Positions 52,564 to 62,165 are shown, counted from the stretch's first letter. The stretch is 64,000 nucleotides of DNA from Emcibacter sp. SYSU 3D8 (GCF_039655875.1 NZ_JBBYXK010000004.1:355007-419006), one strand, 5' to 3'. The notes: generated from the sequence alone by a model not told the origin. Made by a program: numbers and translations.

Positions 52564-53541
52564 ATGGCTTCCGGCGAGACCCATGACCGGCTAAGCCGAC
52601 GCCACCGCAATCGGCGCACCTCGACCGGCAAGCGCATCGCGCCCACGGAACGTGACCTGCTCTGGTTCCAGAAGATCCACGAACATGGTCCATTGTCCTC
52701 CACCTACCTGCATGCCTTCACGAAGCATGCGTGGCGTAGCGACAAGCGCGCCCGGGACCGTCTCACCGACCTGTTCAACGAAACCGACACGCGCCATGGC
52801 GGCGCCTATCTGGATCGGCCCTGGCAACAGTTCCGTACCTTTGATTCCAGGTACAACGATCTGGTCTATAGTCTCACCGACGCCTCACGGGCGGCGCTCA
52901 AGGGCCACGATCTCTGGCATGACCGTGCGGAGCGGCCCGCGAGCCCCTGGACGCATGCGTACATGGTCGCCTGCATCACCGCGTCGATCGAGCTCGCAGC
53001 CCTCGCCGATCCCGTCCTCACCTACATCCCGCAACATGCGATCCTTGAACGGGCTGGAGCCGACCTGCGCAGCCCTGTTGCCATCGAGAACCCGCGGAGC
53101 GGCAAGATCGAGGAACGCGATCTCATTCCCGATGCCCTGTTCGGACTGGAATACCAGCAAGGAGGGGAGCGCCGTTTTCGCTTCTTCCTGGTCGAGGCCG
53201 ATCGCGCAACGGAACCATCCCGCACGCAAGTCTTCAATCGCAAGAGTCATCTTCGGACGTTTCTGCAGTACCGGGAGTATGTCGGCCGCCAGCTCTATAA
53301 GCAGCACCTGAACCTGAGCGCCGCATTGCTCGTGCTTAATGTCACGACCAGCCCACGCGCCGAGGAGAACATGCTGCGACTGGTCGGCGAGCTCTCGCCC
53401 ACAGGCAACAGCTACCTGCTGTTTCGGACGGCTGAACAGTTCGGCAGGTATTTCAAGCCACCGAGTATCATGGATGAGCTTGCGACCGGACCGTGGCGCC
53501 GCGCCGGCTGGGACGGTCTGCGCATCGACCAGCCTGCTTGA
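52564..53541 (+). CDS. Replication-relaxation family protein
   Basis: A 325-residue protein with the replication-relaxation layout: a winged-helix N-terminal part (TERDLLWFQKIHEHGPLSST, RLTDLFN) and a central region with PDALFGLEY, FFLVEADRATEP (an E-x-D motif like nuclease-fold relaxases) and FNRKSHLRTFLQYREYV. Such proteins sit beside VirD4/TraG ATPases in conjugative elements and may start transfer or replication. It follows 6 bases after the ATPase stop. The exact activity is unproved for most members. Confidence 0.85.
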   Translation: MASGETHDRLSRRHRNRRTSTGKRIAPTERDLLWFQKIHEHGPLSSTYLHAFTKHAWRSDKRARDRLTDLFNETDTRHGGAYLDRPWQQFRTFDSRYNDLVYSLTDASRAALKGHDLWHDRAERPASPWTHAYMVACITASIELAALADPVLTYIPQHAILERAGADLRSPVAIENPRSGKIEERDLIPDALFGLEYQQGGERRFRFFLVEADRATEPSRTQVFNRKSHLRTFLQYREYVGRQLYKQHLNLSAALLVLNVTTSPRAEENMLRLVGELSPTGNSYLLFRTAEQFGRYFKPPSIMDELATGPWRRAGWDGLRIDQPA

Positions 53542-53639
53542 CCGGGGGCAAGCGTGCATCGCCGGAGACGCCTTATCCCCAAAATGCGCGTCCCCGAACA
53601 CCCACGGAGGGCTCCTCTTTAGTACAATGAAGAGGATTT

Positions 53640-56600
53640 ATGCATGAATTCATAAGGCAAGCTCAACGCGCTGCGATTGTCATTGTCCTGGTCACGTCGT
53701 TTTCGTTCGCACCAATCTTTCCCGAATCGGCGCTGGCCGCGAGTGGCGGCTTCGTGGCGTCCGCACAGGCCTGGGTGGAACGGGTCGCAGGCTGGTTTCC
53801 GGGTCTGTTCCGCAAAGAGGCGCCGCCTCCGCGCGAGACATTTCCAACAACCATCACCATAGTCCGCGAGGAAATTCCTGAACCACGACCGGTTTGGCCA
53901 TCCGACGCATCTGCACCGGCAAATGCGCCGACCATCATTCAACGGATCACGGAGGTGGTGCCAGGGCCGGCGGCCATAGTGGTCGGCGTTCCCATGGATT
54001 TGTTCAATCACCAGGTCGACGCCATCTACGACAGCATGTCCGATGCCGACAGCGCGCTAGGCAGGCGCATCAGCGCGCTGTCGGAGGCAGTGACCACGGC
54101 AAGCGCGACGATCACCAATCTCGTCGCGACCACACTCACGGTCTCCGGCACCGGTACCTTCGACACCGCCTCTACCACTAGTCTCATTATCTCGGGGGCA
54201 TCAAACGGCCTCCTCAAGACAAATGCGTCGGGAGCCGTCTCAGTTGCAACGGCCGGCACCGACTACGAGAATCCGCTCACCTTCGCGTACCCCTTCACGC
54301 GCTCGTCGAACGCTGTAAGCCTCGCGTTTGGCACCACCACTGCAAACGAGTGGGGTGCACTTCAGAAATTCACCAATGCATCGTCGACGCGCCTCTCCGC
54401 CGCCTTTGCAGAGTTTGGCGGCACCGCGACCACGACGTTCACGATGGACGGGAAAGCAGGCGTCGGCACCACGTCGCCCTGGGCTCAGCTTTCCGTCAAT
54501 CCAACCTCGGCAAACGGCAGTGCGCCAGCGTTTGTGATTGGTTCGTCGACCGGCACTAGCCTGGTCGTTACGAATGGAGGGTATGTTGGCATCGGCACCC
54601 CGGCACCCACCGCGCTACTGCATCTACGGGCAGGAACATCGAGCGCCGCTCCACTCAAGCTCTCCAGCGGCGGCTTGCTGACAGCGCCGGAAACCGGATC
54701 CGTCGAATATGACGGCACCCATTTCTACGGCACGGTCGGCTCCATCCGGCATCAACTGGACCAGCAGGCAAGCCTTGGCTTGAATTCCAGCAAGGGGGTC
54801 GTCCTGGGCGATTCGACCATTGCGTCGTATCTGGGACAGAACGAAGTCGGCTATTACCTGTTGACGAGTTCCGACGGCCTGATCGGCACGACCGTCACGA
54901 CGCTCGCGCAGCCAGGGCATACGATTGATCAGCAGAAAGCCCTGTGGACGGCGGATTCGAACAAGGCGACCTATGATTGGATCATCGTCCAGGTCGGCTT
55001 GAACGATCTCCTCTATTCGGAATCCGCGGCGACGGCGCTGGCCCGGTATCAATCGCTCATCGATACCATCAACGCGGAAAAAAAGGCCTCGGCTGTCGTG
55101 GTCGTCGCGACCATGACCCCGCTGAAGCAAAGATTGATCGATCTGTACGGCGCGTCCAATGGCGCGATCAGCTACCAGAAATGGCTCGACATGAATGTCG
55201 CCATCATGGGTGGCGGCGCCAACGCCATCACCGGCGTGCAGTACCGGGTCCACAATCACACCACCGAACTGGATGACGGAACCGGCAATCTGGCGGCCAT
55301 CTACAACATCGATAATGTCCATGAGAACAACGCGGCACGGGTCATCATCGCCAGCGCTTGGCGAGCGGCGCTAAACCGCGCGGAATATCTGGGGAGCGTC
55401 TCGCCGTCGGATACGCTCAATTACTGGAACTCCAACGGTTCGGTTACATCCTTGAAGAGCGGCACCGTCGGCATCGGCATCACCACGTCTCTGGCCAAGC
55501 TCGCCGTCAAGGGTGACGGCGCCAGCACCGGACTGCTCGCCCAGTTCTCCGACTCAGCCGATACCGCGCGCCTGACGCTTCGCGATAACGGCTATCTGTC
55601 GGTTGGCACCACCTCTTCCGTGCTGCCGGTTACCATGCAGTACAGCGGTACGCCGACGTACAGAACTATCGCCAGCAATCTTCTCCTGAAGGGGACGGTG
55701 GCTGGTCTGATGATGGAATCCGATACCGGTGCGTCGGGCATGTACGACTACAATGGCAACACGGTATTCTACTCCCATAGCGGTGCGGGAAATATCACCA
55801 GCGCCGACATTCGCCTGGTCATCAATCAAACCACCGGCAACGTCGGCATCGGCACAACCTCGCCCTTCGCGAAACTCGCCGTCACCGGGAATCTGGCCGT
55901 CGGCAGCGCGGGAAGTGACACACTATTCGTCGATGGTTCGGGACGGTATGTCGGCATCAGGACCACCGCACCTGCCGTTCCGCTCGCGGTCAACGGCAAT
56001 GCCCGGTTCAACGGGAGCGTAACGCTGAGTGCGAACGGCCTTTCGGCTGGCAACCTGGCTACAGTCAGTTATGACAACCAGGACCTGACTCTCTCCACCA
56101 CCGGGGGCACCGGACACATTCTTTTCACTCCGGTCGGCAACGTCGGAATCGGCACCACGTCACCTTGGCGAAAACTCAGCGTGACCGGCACCGTCGGCTT
56201 CGACGGGCTGACTGGAAGCACTGGCGCGGGCTCTCTCTGTCTCGATGCTAACAAGCAGGTTGTCTACAACAGCGCCTCGGATTCCTGCCTCTCTTCAACG
56301 CGGGCCACCAAGCACGACATTCAGGACCAAACTCTGGACGAGCTTGCGGCTGTGAACGCGCTTGCGCCGGTTTCCTTCGTGTACAATACCGGCGACACGC
56401 GCACACGCTTCGGCTTCATCGCGGAGGACGCCGCCGCGGTTGACCCGCATCTTGCAACCTATGATGCGAACGGCAACATCAGCGGTATCGACGATCGCGC
56501 CATCGTCTCGGTGGTCGTCGGAGCCATCAAGCAACTGTGGCAGTACGTCACGACGCGCTTTGACGCGCAGGATGCTCGCATCACGGAACTTGAAGCCGAG

Positions 56601-56894
56601 GTCGCCGCTCTCAAGGACGAACTCGACATCGATAACGACGGAAACAATGCCCCGAGCGACGATGCACCACCCGACGAGACGCCTTCACAGGCACCGTCAG
56701 GAAACGATGCACCGGCGACCGATGGCGAAACACCAGACGAAGCAGCCAGCCCAAGCGGGAGCGAAACCGAGCCTGATCAGCCAGACGCTGGCGGCGACGA
56801 GACGCAAGAGCTACCCGCCGATGGTGCTGAAAACGCCGTCGATGATGGATCAGGATCACCATCACCTGACCCACTTCCGGCAGCCGAAAGCTAA
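53640..56894 (+). CDS. Secreted fibre-like protein with SGNH hydrolase insert and S74 chaperone
   Basis: A 1,084-residue protein with a signal peptide (AAIVIVLVTSFSFAPIFPESALAA). Repeats of the type VGIGTTSPFAKLAV occur around residues 280, 315, 605, 740 and 835, as in phage tail fibres and in surface proteins of Parcubacteria-type genomes. An SGNH/GDSL hydrolase is inserted: GDST with Ser392, GLND with Asn455, D558-N-V-H561. The C-terminus has a Peptidase_S74 intramolecular chaperone (Ser885/Ser886 and Lys891 in SSTRATKHDIQD, then a coiled coil), after which a long Asp/Pro/Glu-rich tail follows. Base use is less GC-rich than the neighbours. It is probably a trimeric surface adhesin or depolymerase displayed by the element. 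Confidence 0.88.
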   Translation: MHEFIRQAQRAAIVIVLVTSFSFAPIFPESALAASGGFVASAQAWVERVAGWFPGLFRKEAPPPRETFPTTITIVREEIPEPRPVWPSDASAPANAPTIIQRITEVVPGPAAIVVGVPMDLFNHQVDAIYDSMSDADSALGRRISALSEAVTTASATITNLVATTLTVSGTGTFDTASTTSLIISGASNGLLKTNASGAVSVATAGTDYENPLTFAYPFTRSSNAVSLAFGTTTANEWGALQKFTNASSTRLSAAFAEFGGTATTTFTMDGKAGVGTTSPWAQLSVNPTSANGSAPAFVIGSSTGTSLVVTNGGYVGIGTPAPTALLHLRAGTSSAAPLKLSSGGLLTAPETGSVEYDGTHFYGTVGSIRHQLDQQASLGLNSSKGVVLGDSTIASYLGQNEVGYYLLTSSDGLIGTTVTTLAQPGHTIDQQKALWTADSNKATYDWIIVQVGLNDLLYSESAATALARYQSLIDTINAEKKASAVVVVATMTPLKQRLIDLYGASNGAISYQKWLDMNVAIMGGGANAITGVQYRVHNHTTELDDGTGNLAAIYNIDNVHENNAARVIIASAWRAALNRAEYLGSVSPSDTLNYWNSNGSVTSLKSGTVGIGITTSLAKLAVKGDGASTGLLAQFSDSADTARLTLRDNGYLSVGTTSSVLPVTMQYSGTPTYRTIASNLLLKGTVAGLMMESDTGASGMYDYNGNTVFYSHSGAGNITSADIRLVINQTTGNVGIGTTSPFAKLAVTGNLAVGSAGSDTLFVDGSGRYVGIRTTAPAVPLAVNGNARFNGSVTLSANGLSAGNLATVSYDNQDLTLSTTGGTGHILFTPVGNVGIGTTSPWRKLSVTGTVGFDGLTGSTGAGSLCLDANKQVVYNSASDSCLSSTRATKHDIQDQTLDELAAVNALAPVSFVYNTGDTRTRFGFIAEDAAAVDPHLATYDANGNISGIDDRAIVSVVVGAIKQLWQYVTTRFDAQDARITELEAEVAALKDELDIDNDGNNAPSDDAPPDETPSQAPSGNDAPATDGETPDEAASPSGSETEPDQPDAGGDETQELPADGAENAVDDGSGSPSPDPLPAAES

Positions 56895-58099
56895 CGCGAC
56901 AAAACTGCCGTCGGTATCTGGTCCTGCGGGATGGTCTGGGCGCTGAAAGGAAGTGACGGCTCCCCGTCGATCATTAGCTTCAGGTAGATATTGTGGTTGG
57001 GCAGCAACAGCAAATCCTGGTCGATGAAGGGTGGTGCGAGTTCACGTGCGACCAGCGGGGCGTCCTCGGCGCCTAGTCGAAAGCTCACCAGCGTGCCCGC
57101 ATTGCCGAGCACCGCGTGCTGCACGTCGGGCTCGAGTTGGTGCAGATATTGATGGGCAAGAATGAGCCCGACGCCGTACTTGCGCAGTTCCGCCGCCATA
57201 TTGGCGACGCTGAGCGTGGTGAAGTTCTGGAACTCGTCCACGTATAGATAGAACGGGCGCCGTTCGGATGCTGGCGTGTCGGCGCGGCTGAAGGCGGCAA
57301 GCCCCAGTGCCGTCACCAGCAGACCCCCCAGCATTCTGGCCGAGTCCTCGCCGATCTGGCCCTTCGACAGGTTGATGACGAGAATCTGCCCCTGATCCAT
57401 GATCCGGCGCAGCCGCAGCCGGTTATCGGGTTCGGTCAGGAATCGGAACAGACGAGGGTCGGCCATCAGCGCGCCCACCTTGTTCTGGATCGGCGCGACC
57501 GCCTCGGCCCGGTAGCGGGGATTATAGGCGGGGTATTCTTTCTTCCAGAACTGGCGCACCTGGTCGTTGGTGAGCTTGCCGGCAACCTCGGCGCGGAATT
57601 CCTTGTCGGTGTAGAGCCGTGAGATGTCGGCCAGGGTGGTATCTGGACACTCCAGCAGCGCCAGCAGGGTATGGCGCAATATGTGCTCCATGCGCTGGCC
57701 CCAGGCCAGCGGCCACATCTTCTGGAATACCTCCATCATGCCCGAGGCGACCAATGACCGCTTGTCGGGCGGCACGAAGGTCAGCGGGTTGTAGCGGTAG
57801 GGCTGGTCCGGATCGGCGATGTTGACATAGGTCAGTTCACCCACTCGGTTCGCCGGCACCCGTGCGACCACCCGTTCGGCGAGATCGCCGTGTGGGTCGA
57901 TCAGGCAGCAGCCGCGCCCGGCGTCGATGTCCTGGGCGAGCAGGGTTTCCAGCAGGGTCGACTTGCCGGTGCCGGTCTTGCCGATGACGTAGACATGGCT
58001 CAGCCGGTCAGCCTGCCTGATACCAAACGGCACATGCCGCGCCCGGTGGTTGGTGACCGCGAAGTAGGAGATGTCTTCCCTGGGTATCTGCCGTTGCAT
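56891..58099 (-). CDS. TraG/VirD4-like type IV ATPase (second)
   Basis: A 402-residue ATPase, clearly different from the one at 50422: Walker A GKTGTGKST at residues 40-48, DPHGDLAERV, LILAHQYLHQL and YVDEFQNFTTLS (Walker B). It lacks membrane helices, as in HerA/TraG-like proteins with TraM-recognition C-terminal parts. It is encoded on the opposite strand and its stop overlaps the fibre gene stop by 4 bp. Two such ATPases in one element may split duties between DNA and another substrate. Confidence 0.9.
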   Translation of the reverse strand: MQRQIPREDISYFAVTNHRARHVPFGIRQADRLSHVYVIGKTGTGKSTLLETLLAQDIDAGRGCCLIDPHGDLAERVVARVPANRVGELTYVNIADPDQPYRYNPLTFVPPDKRSLVASGMMEVFQKMWPLAWGQRMEHILRHTLLALLECPDTTLADISRLYTDKEFRAEVAGKLTNDQVRQFWKKEYPAYNPRYRAEAVAPIQNKVGALMADPRLFRFLTEPDNRLRLRRIMDQGQILVINLSKGQIGEDSARMLGGLLVTALGLAAFSRADTPASERRPFYLYVDEFQNFTTLSVANMAAELRKYGVGLILAHQYLHQLEPDVQHAVLGNAGTLVSFRLGAEDAPLVARELAPPFIDQDLLLLPNHNIYLKLMIDGEPSLPFSAQTIPQDQIPTAVLSR

Positions 58100-58265
58100 C
58101 CCCGCATGATGTCAGCGGCGATGCCCTTCGTGCAGACGCGAGATGGTGCCATTAGAGGTATGGAATGCCCCGTGCCGAGGGCCGTCACGCGACCCTGGGC
58201 CATCCCGGTCCCGGTACCTGGAGAAGGCTGACGCAAGCTCAGTCCAAACCGGCTACTACGCCGGT

Positions 58266-58733
58266 TTATCCGTTTGACCGAGCCACCGAGTTTTTCGGAG
58301 ACCTTTTCCGCCCGGATCCGCGAGCACGGCCAAGCCCGATCTTCTTGGCATGCGCGCGCCGCATTTCGGCATAGTTCGGCGCCACCATCGGGTAGTCCGC
58401 CGGCAGGTTCCAGCGCTCGCGGTATTGCTCCGGCGACAGGTTGTAGGACGTCCGCAGGTGGCGCTTCAGCATCTTCAACCGCCTCCCGTCCTCCAGGCAG
58501 ACGAGGTAGTCGGGGGTGACCGAGCGACGGATCGGCACCGCCGGCCTCGGCACCTCGGCTTCGATCGTGGGGGGCGCGGCTCCAAGCCCGCTCAGCTTTG
58601 CAAAAACACTCTCGATCAGCTGCGGCAGATCGGCCGTGGCCACCTTGTTCTTCGAAATGTGCGCGGAGACTATGTCCGATGTCAGCATCAACAGGTCGCC
58701 ATGATCCACAGGGTCGGTCTGCGCGTCGTCCAT
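58266..58733 (-). CDS. MucR/Ros family transcriptional regulator
   Basis: A 155-residue zinc-finger-type regulator of the alphaproteobacterial Ros/MucR family. The DNA-binding part (residues about 85-130) contains YLVCLEDGRRLKMLKRHLRT and YNLSPEQYRERWNLPADYPM; the N-terminal part is helical and drives oligomerisation. The usual first two Cys of the finger are reduced to one Cys, as in many MucR members. ATG 58733 follows GAGGAG. It probably represses AT-rich promoters of the element. Confidence 0.9.
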   Translation of the reverse strand: MDDAQTDPVDHGDLLMLTSDIVSAHISKNKVATADLPQLIESVFAKLSGLGAAPPTIEAEVPRPAVPIRRSVTPDYLVCLEDGRRLKMLKRHLRTSYNLSPEQYRERWNLPADYPMVAPNYAEMRRAHAKKIGLGRARGSGRKRSPKNSVARSNG

Positions 58734-59070
58734 GCTTGGCTCCTCGAGGCAAATGCGGTTGACCGCTTGTAGAGTATCCATGGCGTATCGCAAGAAATAC
58801 ATGAACCGGAAGTCGAATTATGTAGAGGAACTCATCCATCCATTGACGGTCCATGCTCGAGAACAACCCGTTGTTATTGATCACGCGGCGGATTGCGGCC
58901 ATCAACCCGATGGAAATTGCCAATTCGGCATCATTCCCTGTCTTTGACCGCGGCGCCAGCGCGGGAGAATGGGGGCGGATCTGATCTTTCACAGACCGCC
59001 TGACCGACGACCCGGGACGCCCGAAGGCTCCCAGGCGGCAGGCTCCATTCTCAACATCGGGAGAACCATC
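58734..59070. promoter_or_regulatory. Divergent control region between mucR-like and parB-like genes
   Basis: About 340 bases with no gene. It is AT-richer at 58790-58960, as expected for MucR-bound promoters. No palindrome stood out. Confidence 0.45.
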
Positions 59071-60906
59071 ATGAGCACCCAGCTCATTACCATTGCGTTG
59101 TCTTCGCTCATCCGGGCGGAAGCCAACGTCAGAAAGACCGCGACCCATGCCGACATCGGCCAGTTGGCCGCCAGCATCGAAGCCCATGGCCTGCTCGAGA
59201 ACCTGATCGTCACGTCGCTCGAGGACGGCCACTACGCGGTCGTCGCCGGCGGGCGGCGCCTCGCCGCTCTCGGCCTGCTCCGGGACCAGGGCAAGATCGA
59301 GGCCGACCATCCCGTGCCGTGCCAGGTCCGCGAGCCGGGCGAGGCGCGGGAGCTTTTCGAGCTTTCGCTCGCCGAGAACGTGATCCGGGCGCCGTTGCAC
59401 CCGGCCGACCAGTTCGAGGCGTTCCGGGACCTGCAACTGCAGGGCCTGGGCGCGGAAGAGACCGCCGCCCGTTTCGGGATGCCGGTGTCGACCGTGCTGC
59501 AGCGCCTCAAGCTGGCCGCCGTCAGTCCGCGGCTTCTCGCCGAATACCGCGAAGAGCGGATGACACTGGAGCAGTTGATGGCGTTCACCATCTCGGACGA
59601 CATCGACGCCCAGGAAGCGATCTGGTTCGATCTGCCCCACTACGACCGCACCCCCGCCTATATCAGGCGGCTGCTGACCAGAAGTCAGGTCGAGGGCCGT
59701 GACCGCCGCGCTCGCTTCATCGGCTCGGAGGCCTATGAAGCGGCGGGCGGCATCATCGCCCGGGACCTGTTCCAGCCGGAGACCGACGGCTACTTCAGCG
59801 ACAGCCAGCTGCTCGACCGCCTGGTCGGAGAGCGGCTCGCCGCCGAGGCGGAGGCGCTCAAGGCCGAGGGCTGGGGCTGGGTCGATGTCTGCCATGAGAT
59901 CGACTACGGCCATCTGGGACGCTTCGGTCGGGTTCGCCCGGTCGAGCGGCCGCTGTCCGATGAAGAGGAGGCCCGCCTGTCCGCTCTTGCCACCCGGTAC
60001 GATGAACTCGTGTCGGCGCTGGATGAGGACGAACAGTCGGACGAACTCGACACGGTGACGGCGGAGATGCAGGCGATCCAGGACGGCCGCGTGGTCTGGT
60101 CCGAGGACGTCAAGGCGAATGCCGGCGCCGTCCTCAGCCTCGACTACACCGGCGCCCTCGTCGTCACGCGGGGGCTGGTGCGTCCCGAAGACCGGCAGGA
60201 TGATGTGTCGGGGAACAAGAAGTCTCGCCGTGCCAATGGAAACGGCGCGGACGATATTCTCTCCGATACCCTGATGGCGGAACTCACCGCGCACCGGACG
60301 GCCGCCCTCCAGGCGGTGTTGGCCACCAAACCGGACCAGGCCTTGAACGCGCTCGTCGTCGCCATGGCGTCGCGCCTGTTCTATAGCCTGCCGGTGCCCT
60401 GTTGCATCGACGTCCGGCCTGTCCCGACCGACCCGTCCCATGGCAGGGACACGGTGGGAGCGAGCCCGGCCCTGGCTGAGTTGATGAAACTCACTGAGGC
60501 CTGGTCCGAGCGGTTGCCGGATCAGCCCGGCGATCTGTTGACCTGGGTGATGGACGCCGATATCGAGACCAAGCTCGATCTGCTCGCCTACTGCACTGCC
60601 CGAACGGTCAACGCCATCGTGCTGCCGAACGGCCAGGCCAACGGTGGTTGCATCGAACAATCACACCGTCTCGCCGAGTCCGTCGGGCTCGATATGACGG
60701 CGTGGTGGTCGCCGACGCAGGCAACCTACTTCAGCCGGGTCACCCGCGAGCAGATCGGCAAGGCGGTCGGCGAGGCGGTCTCCAAACGGTCGGCACAGAA
60801 GCTGGCGAAGGCCAAGACCAAGAAGGTCATGGCCGAAGAGGCGGAACGGCTGATGGCCGGCAAGGCTTGGCTGCCTGCCCCGCTGCGCTCCAGCCCGGTC
60901 GCCTGA
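59071..60906 (+). CDS. Large ParB-like nuclease-domain protein
   Basis: A 611-residue protein. The N-terminal ParB/Srx domain (residues about 5-125) shows VRKTATHADIGQLAASIEAHGLL, VVAGGRRLAALGLL and SLAENVIRAPLHPADQF, followed by a helix-turn-helix (LGAEETAARFGMPVSTVLQRLKL). A long C-terminal part (residues 200-611) is unique to plasmid and ICE-type ParB-like proteins of alphaproteobacteria. No ParA is beside it, so it may act in element maintenance or transcription rather than classical partition. GGGAGA precedes ATG 59071. A terminator follows. Confidence 0.9.
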   Translation: MSTQLITIALSSLIRAEANVRKTATHADIGQLAASIEAHGLLENLIVTSLEDGHYAVVAGGRRLAALGLLRDQGKIEADHPVPCQVREPGEARELFELSLAENVIRAPLHPADQFEAFRDLQLQGLGAEETAARFGMPVSTVLQRLKLAAVSPRLLAEYREERMTLEQLMAFTISDDIDAQEAIWFDLPHYDRTPAYIRRLLTRSQVEGRDRRARFIGSEAYEAAGGIIARDLFQPETDGYFSDSQLLDRLVGERLAAEAEALKAEGWGWVDVCHEIDYGHLGRFGRVRPVERPLSDEEEARLSALATRYDELVSALDEDEQSDELDTVTAEMQAIQDGRVVWSEDVKANAGAVLSLDYTGALVVTRGLVRPEDRQDDVSGNKKSRRANGNGADDILSDTLMAELTAHRTAALQAVLATKPDQALNALVVAMASRLFYSLPVPCCIDVRPVPTDPSHGRDTVGASPALAELMKLTEAWSERLPDQPGDLLTWVMDADIETKLDLLAYCTARTVNAIVLPNGQANGGCIEQSHRLAESVGLDMTAWWSPTQATYFSRVTREQIGKAVGEAVSKRSAQKLAKAKTKKVMAEEAERLMAGKAWLPAPLRSSPVA

Positions 60907-60916
60907 CAAGTACCTC

Positions 60917-60945
60917 ATGGGCCGCCACGGCGGCCCATTTTCTTT
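60917..60945 (+). terminator. Rho-independent terminator of the ParB-like gene
   Basis: ATGGGCCGCC (60917-60926) and GGCGGCCCAT (60929-60938) form a 10-bp stem with a 2-base gap, followed by TTTTCTTT. Confidence 0.85.
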
Positions 60946-60958
60946 GCCTCCCCGTCAC

Positions 60959-60990
60959 GCGGGAGTCCCGGAATGGTCCGGGACTCCCGC
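60959..60990. repeat. 14-bp perfect hairpin ahead of ardC
   Basis: GCGGGAGTCCCGGA (60959-60972) and TCCGGGACTCCCGC (60977-60990) pair perfectly over a 4-base loop. It sits 18 bases before the ardC start and just after a terminator. There is no T run, so it is not a second terminator in the + direction. An operator, or a single-strand promoter active on DNA entry, are possible roles. Confidence 0.6.
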
Positions 60991-61008
60991 CGTGAACAGG
61001 AGGCAATC

Positions 61009-61920
61009 ATGCACAGCGAGAGTTCATCACCACTGGCACGGGACGTGCACCGCGCCATCACCGAGAAAATCGTGGACGCCATCAAGGCCGGCGCGGGCAC
61101 GTTCCAGATGCCTTGGCATCGTGGAGCAAACGTCACCAGGCCGGTCAATGCACATACCAAAACCGTCTATCGGGGCATCAACGTGATCGCTCTCTGGGTT
61201 CAGTCCATGACAAGGGGCTATCTGTCTGGCTACTGGGCAACCTACCGCCAGTGGCAGAAGCTTGGCGCCCAGGTCAATCGTGGCCAGCACGGGACCGTCA
61301 TCGTCTTCTACAAGAAGATCGAGCCATCCCCGTCGACCACCGGGGATGAGCAGGACAATCCTCGCCGCAGCCTGTTTGCCCGGGCGTCCCGGGTGTTCAA
61401 CGCCGAACAGGTCACAGGCTGGGAGCCGCCGTCACCGGAGCCGAAGACCCGCATGGACACGCTGGCCGAGGTGGAAGACTTCACCCAGCGGACCGGTGCA
61501 CTGATCAGGCATGGCGGTGATGAAGCCTACTATAACCGCAAACATGACGAGATCGTCGTGCCGCCACGCGGTCTGTTCAAGGGAACGTCCACCAGTTCGC
61601 CCATGGACAGCTACTACGCGGTCCTGCTCCACGAGATGACCCACTGGACGGGTGCGCCGCACCGTCTTGCCCGCGAGTTCGGGCAGCGGTTCGGCGACAA
61701 CGCCTATGCCGTGGAGGAACTTGTCGCGGAGTTGGGGTCGGCGTTCCTGTGCGCCGATCTGGGCATTACCAACGAACCCCGGCCGGACCACGCCTCCTAT
61801 GTCGCATCCTGGCTCAACGTATTGAAACGCGATCCCAAAGCGGTGTTCACGGCGGCAAGCCGGGCCAGCGCCGGCGCGGACTATCTGGCCAATCTGGTCG
61901 CCACGGCCAGGTCGGCCTGA
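61009..61920 (+). CDS. ardC: ArdC family antirestriction protein
   Basis: A 303-residue protein with an N-terminal ssDNA-binding domain (ARDVHRAITEKIVDAIKAG and FQMPWHRG) and a zinc metalloprotease-like domain with HEMTH at 208-212 (ligands His208, His212, with Glu209 catalytic-like). ArdC of plasmid pSa protects incoming single-stranded DNA from host nucleases; here it likely guards the element when it enters a new host. AGGAGG precedes ATG 61009. A terminator follows. Confidence 0.92.
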   Translation: MHSESSSPLARDVHRAITEKIVDAIKAGAGTFQMPWHRGANVTRPVNAHTKTVYRGINVIALWVQSMTRGYLSGYWATYRQWQKLGAQVNRGQHGTVIVFYKKIEPSPSTTGDEQDNPRRSLFARASRVFNAEQVTGWEPPSPEPKTRMDTLAEVEDFTQRTGALIRHGGDEAYYNRKHDEIVVPPRGLFKGTSTSSPMDSYYAVLLHEMTHWTGAPHRLAREFGQRFGDNAYAVEELVAELGSAFLCADLGITNEPRPDHASYVASWLNVLKRDPKAVFTAASRASAGADYLANLVATARSA

Positions 61921-61938
61921 AACCGACATGTTCTTTCC

Positions 61939-61970
61939 AGCCTCGATGCTTGCGCATCGGGGCTTTTCTT
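61939..61970 (+). terminator. Rho-independent terminator of ardC
   Basis: AGCCTCGATGC (61939-61949) and GCATCGGGGCT (61954-61964) form an 11-bp stem with one G-T pair over a TTGC loop, then TTTCTT. Confidence 0.85.
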
Positions 61971-62165
61971 ATGGGCCGTCCCCAGATCGTCCTGGGAGGT
62001 TTTCCACATTGGCACGATCCCGCGTCCTCAGCATTTTGGGCTCGCCTGGTATCCTGAAACACGGAACAAATCCGTTCTTCCGTTCAGCAAATCACCCGCA
62101 CGAGCCGATGGTCCGGCGCGTGCCGGGTCGCCGTGTTGCGTGCGGGCTCATCGATGGAGTGACCC

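Noticed and set aside
58000..60660. 886-residue minus-strand frame across the mucR and parB-like genes
   Set aside because: Shadow of two well-supported genes; no ribosome site or domain.
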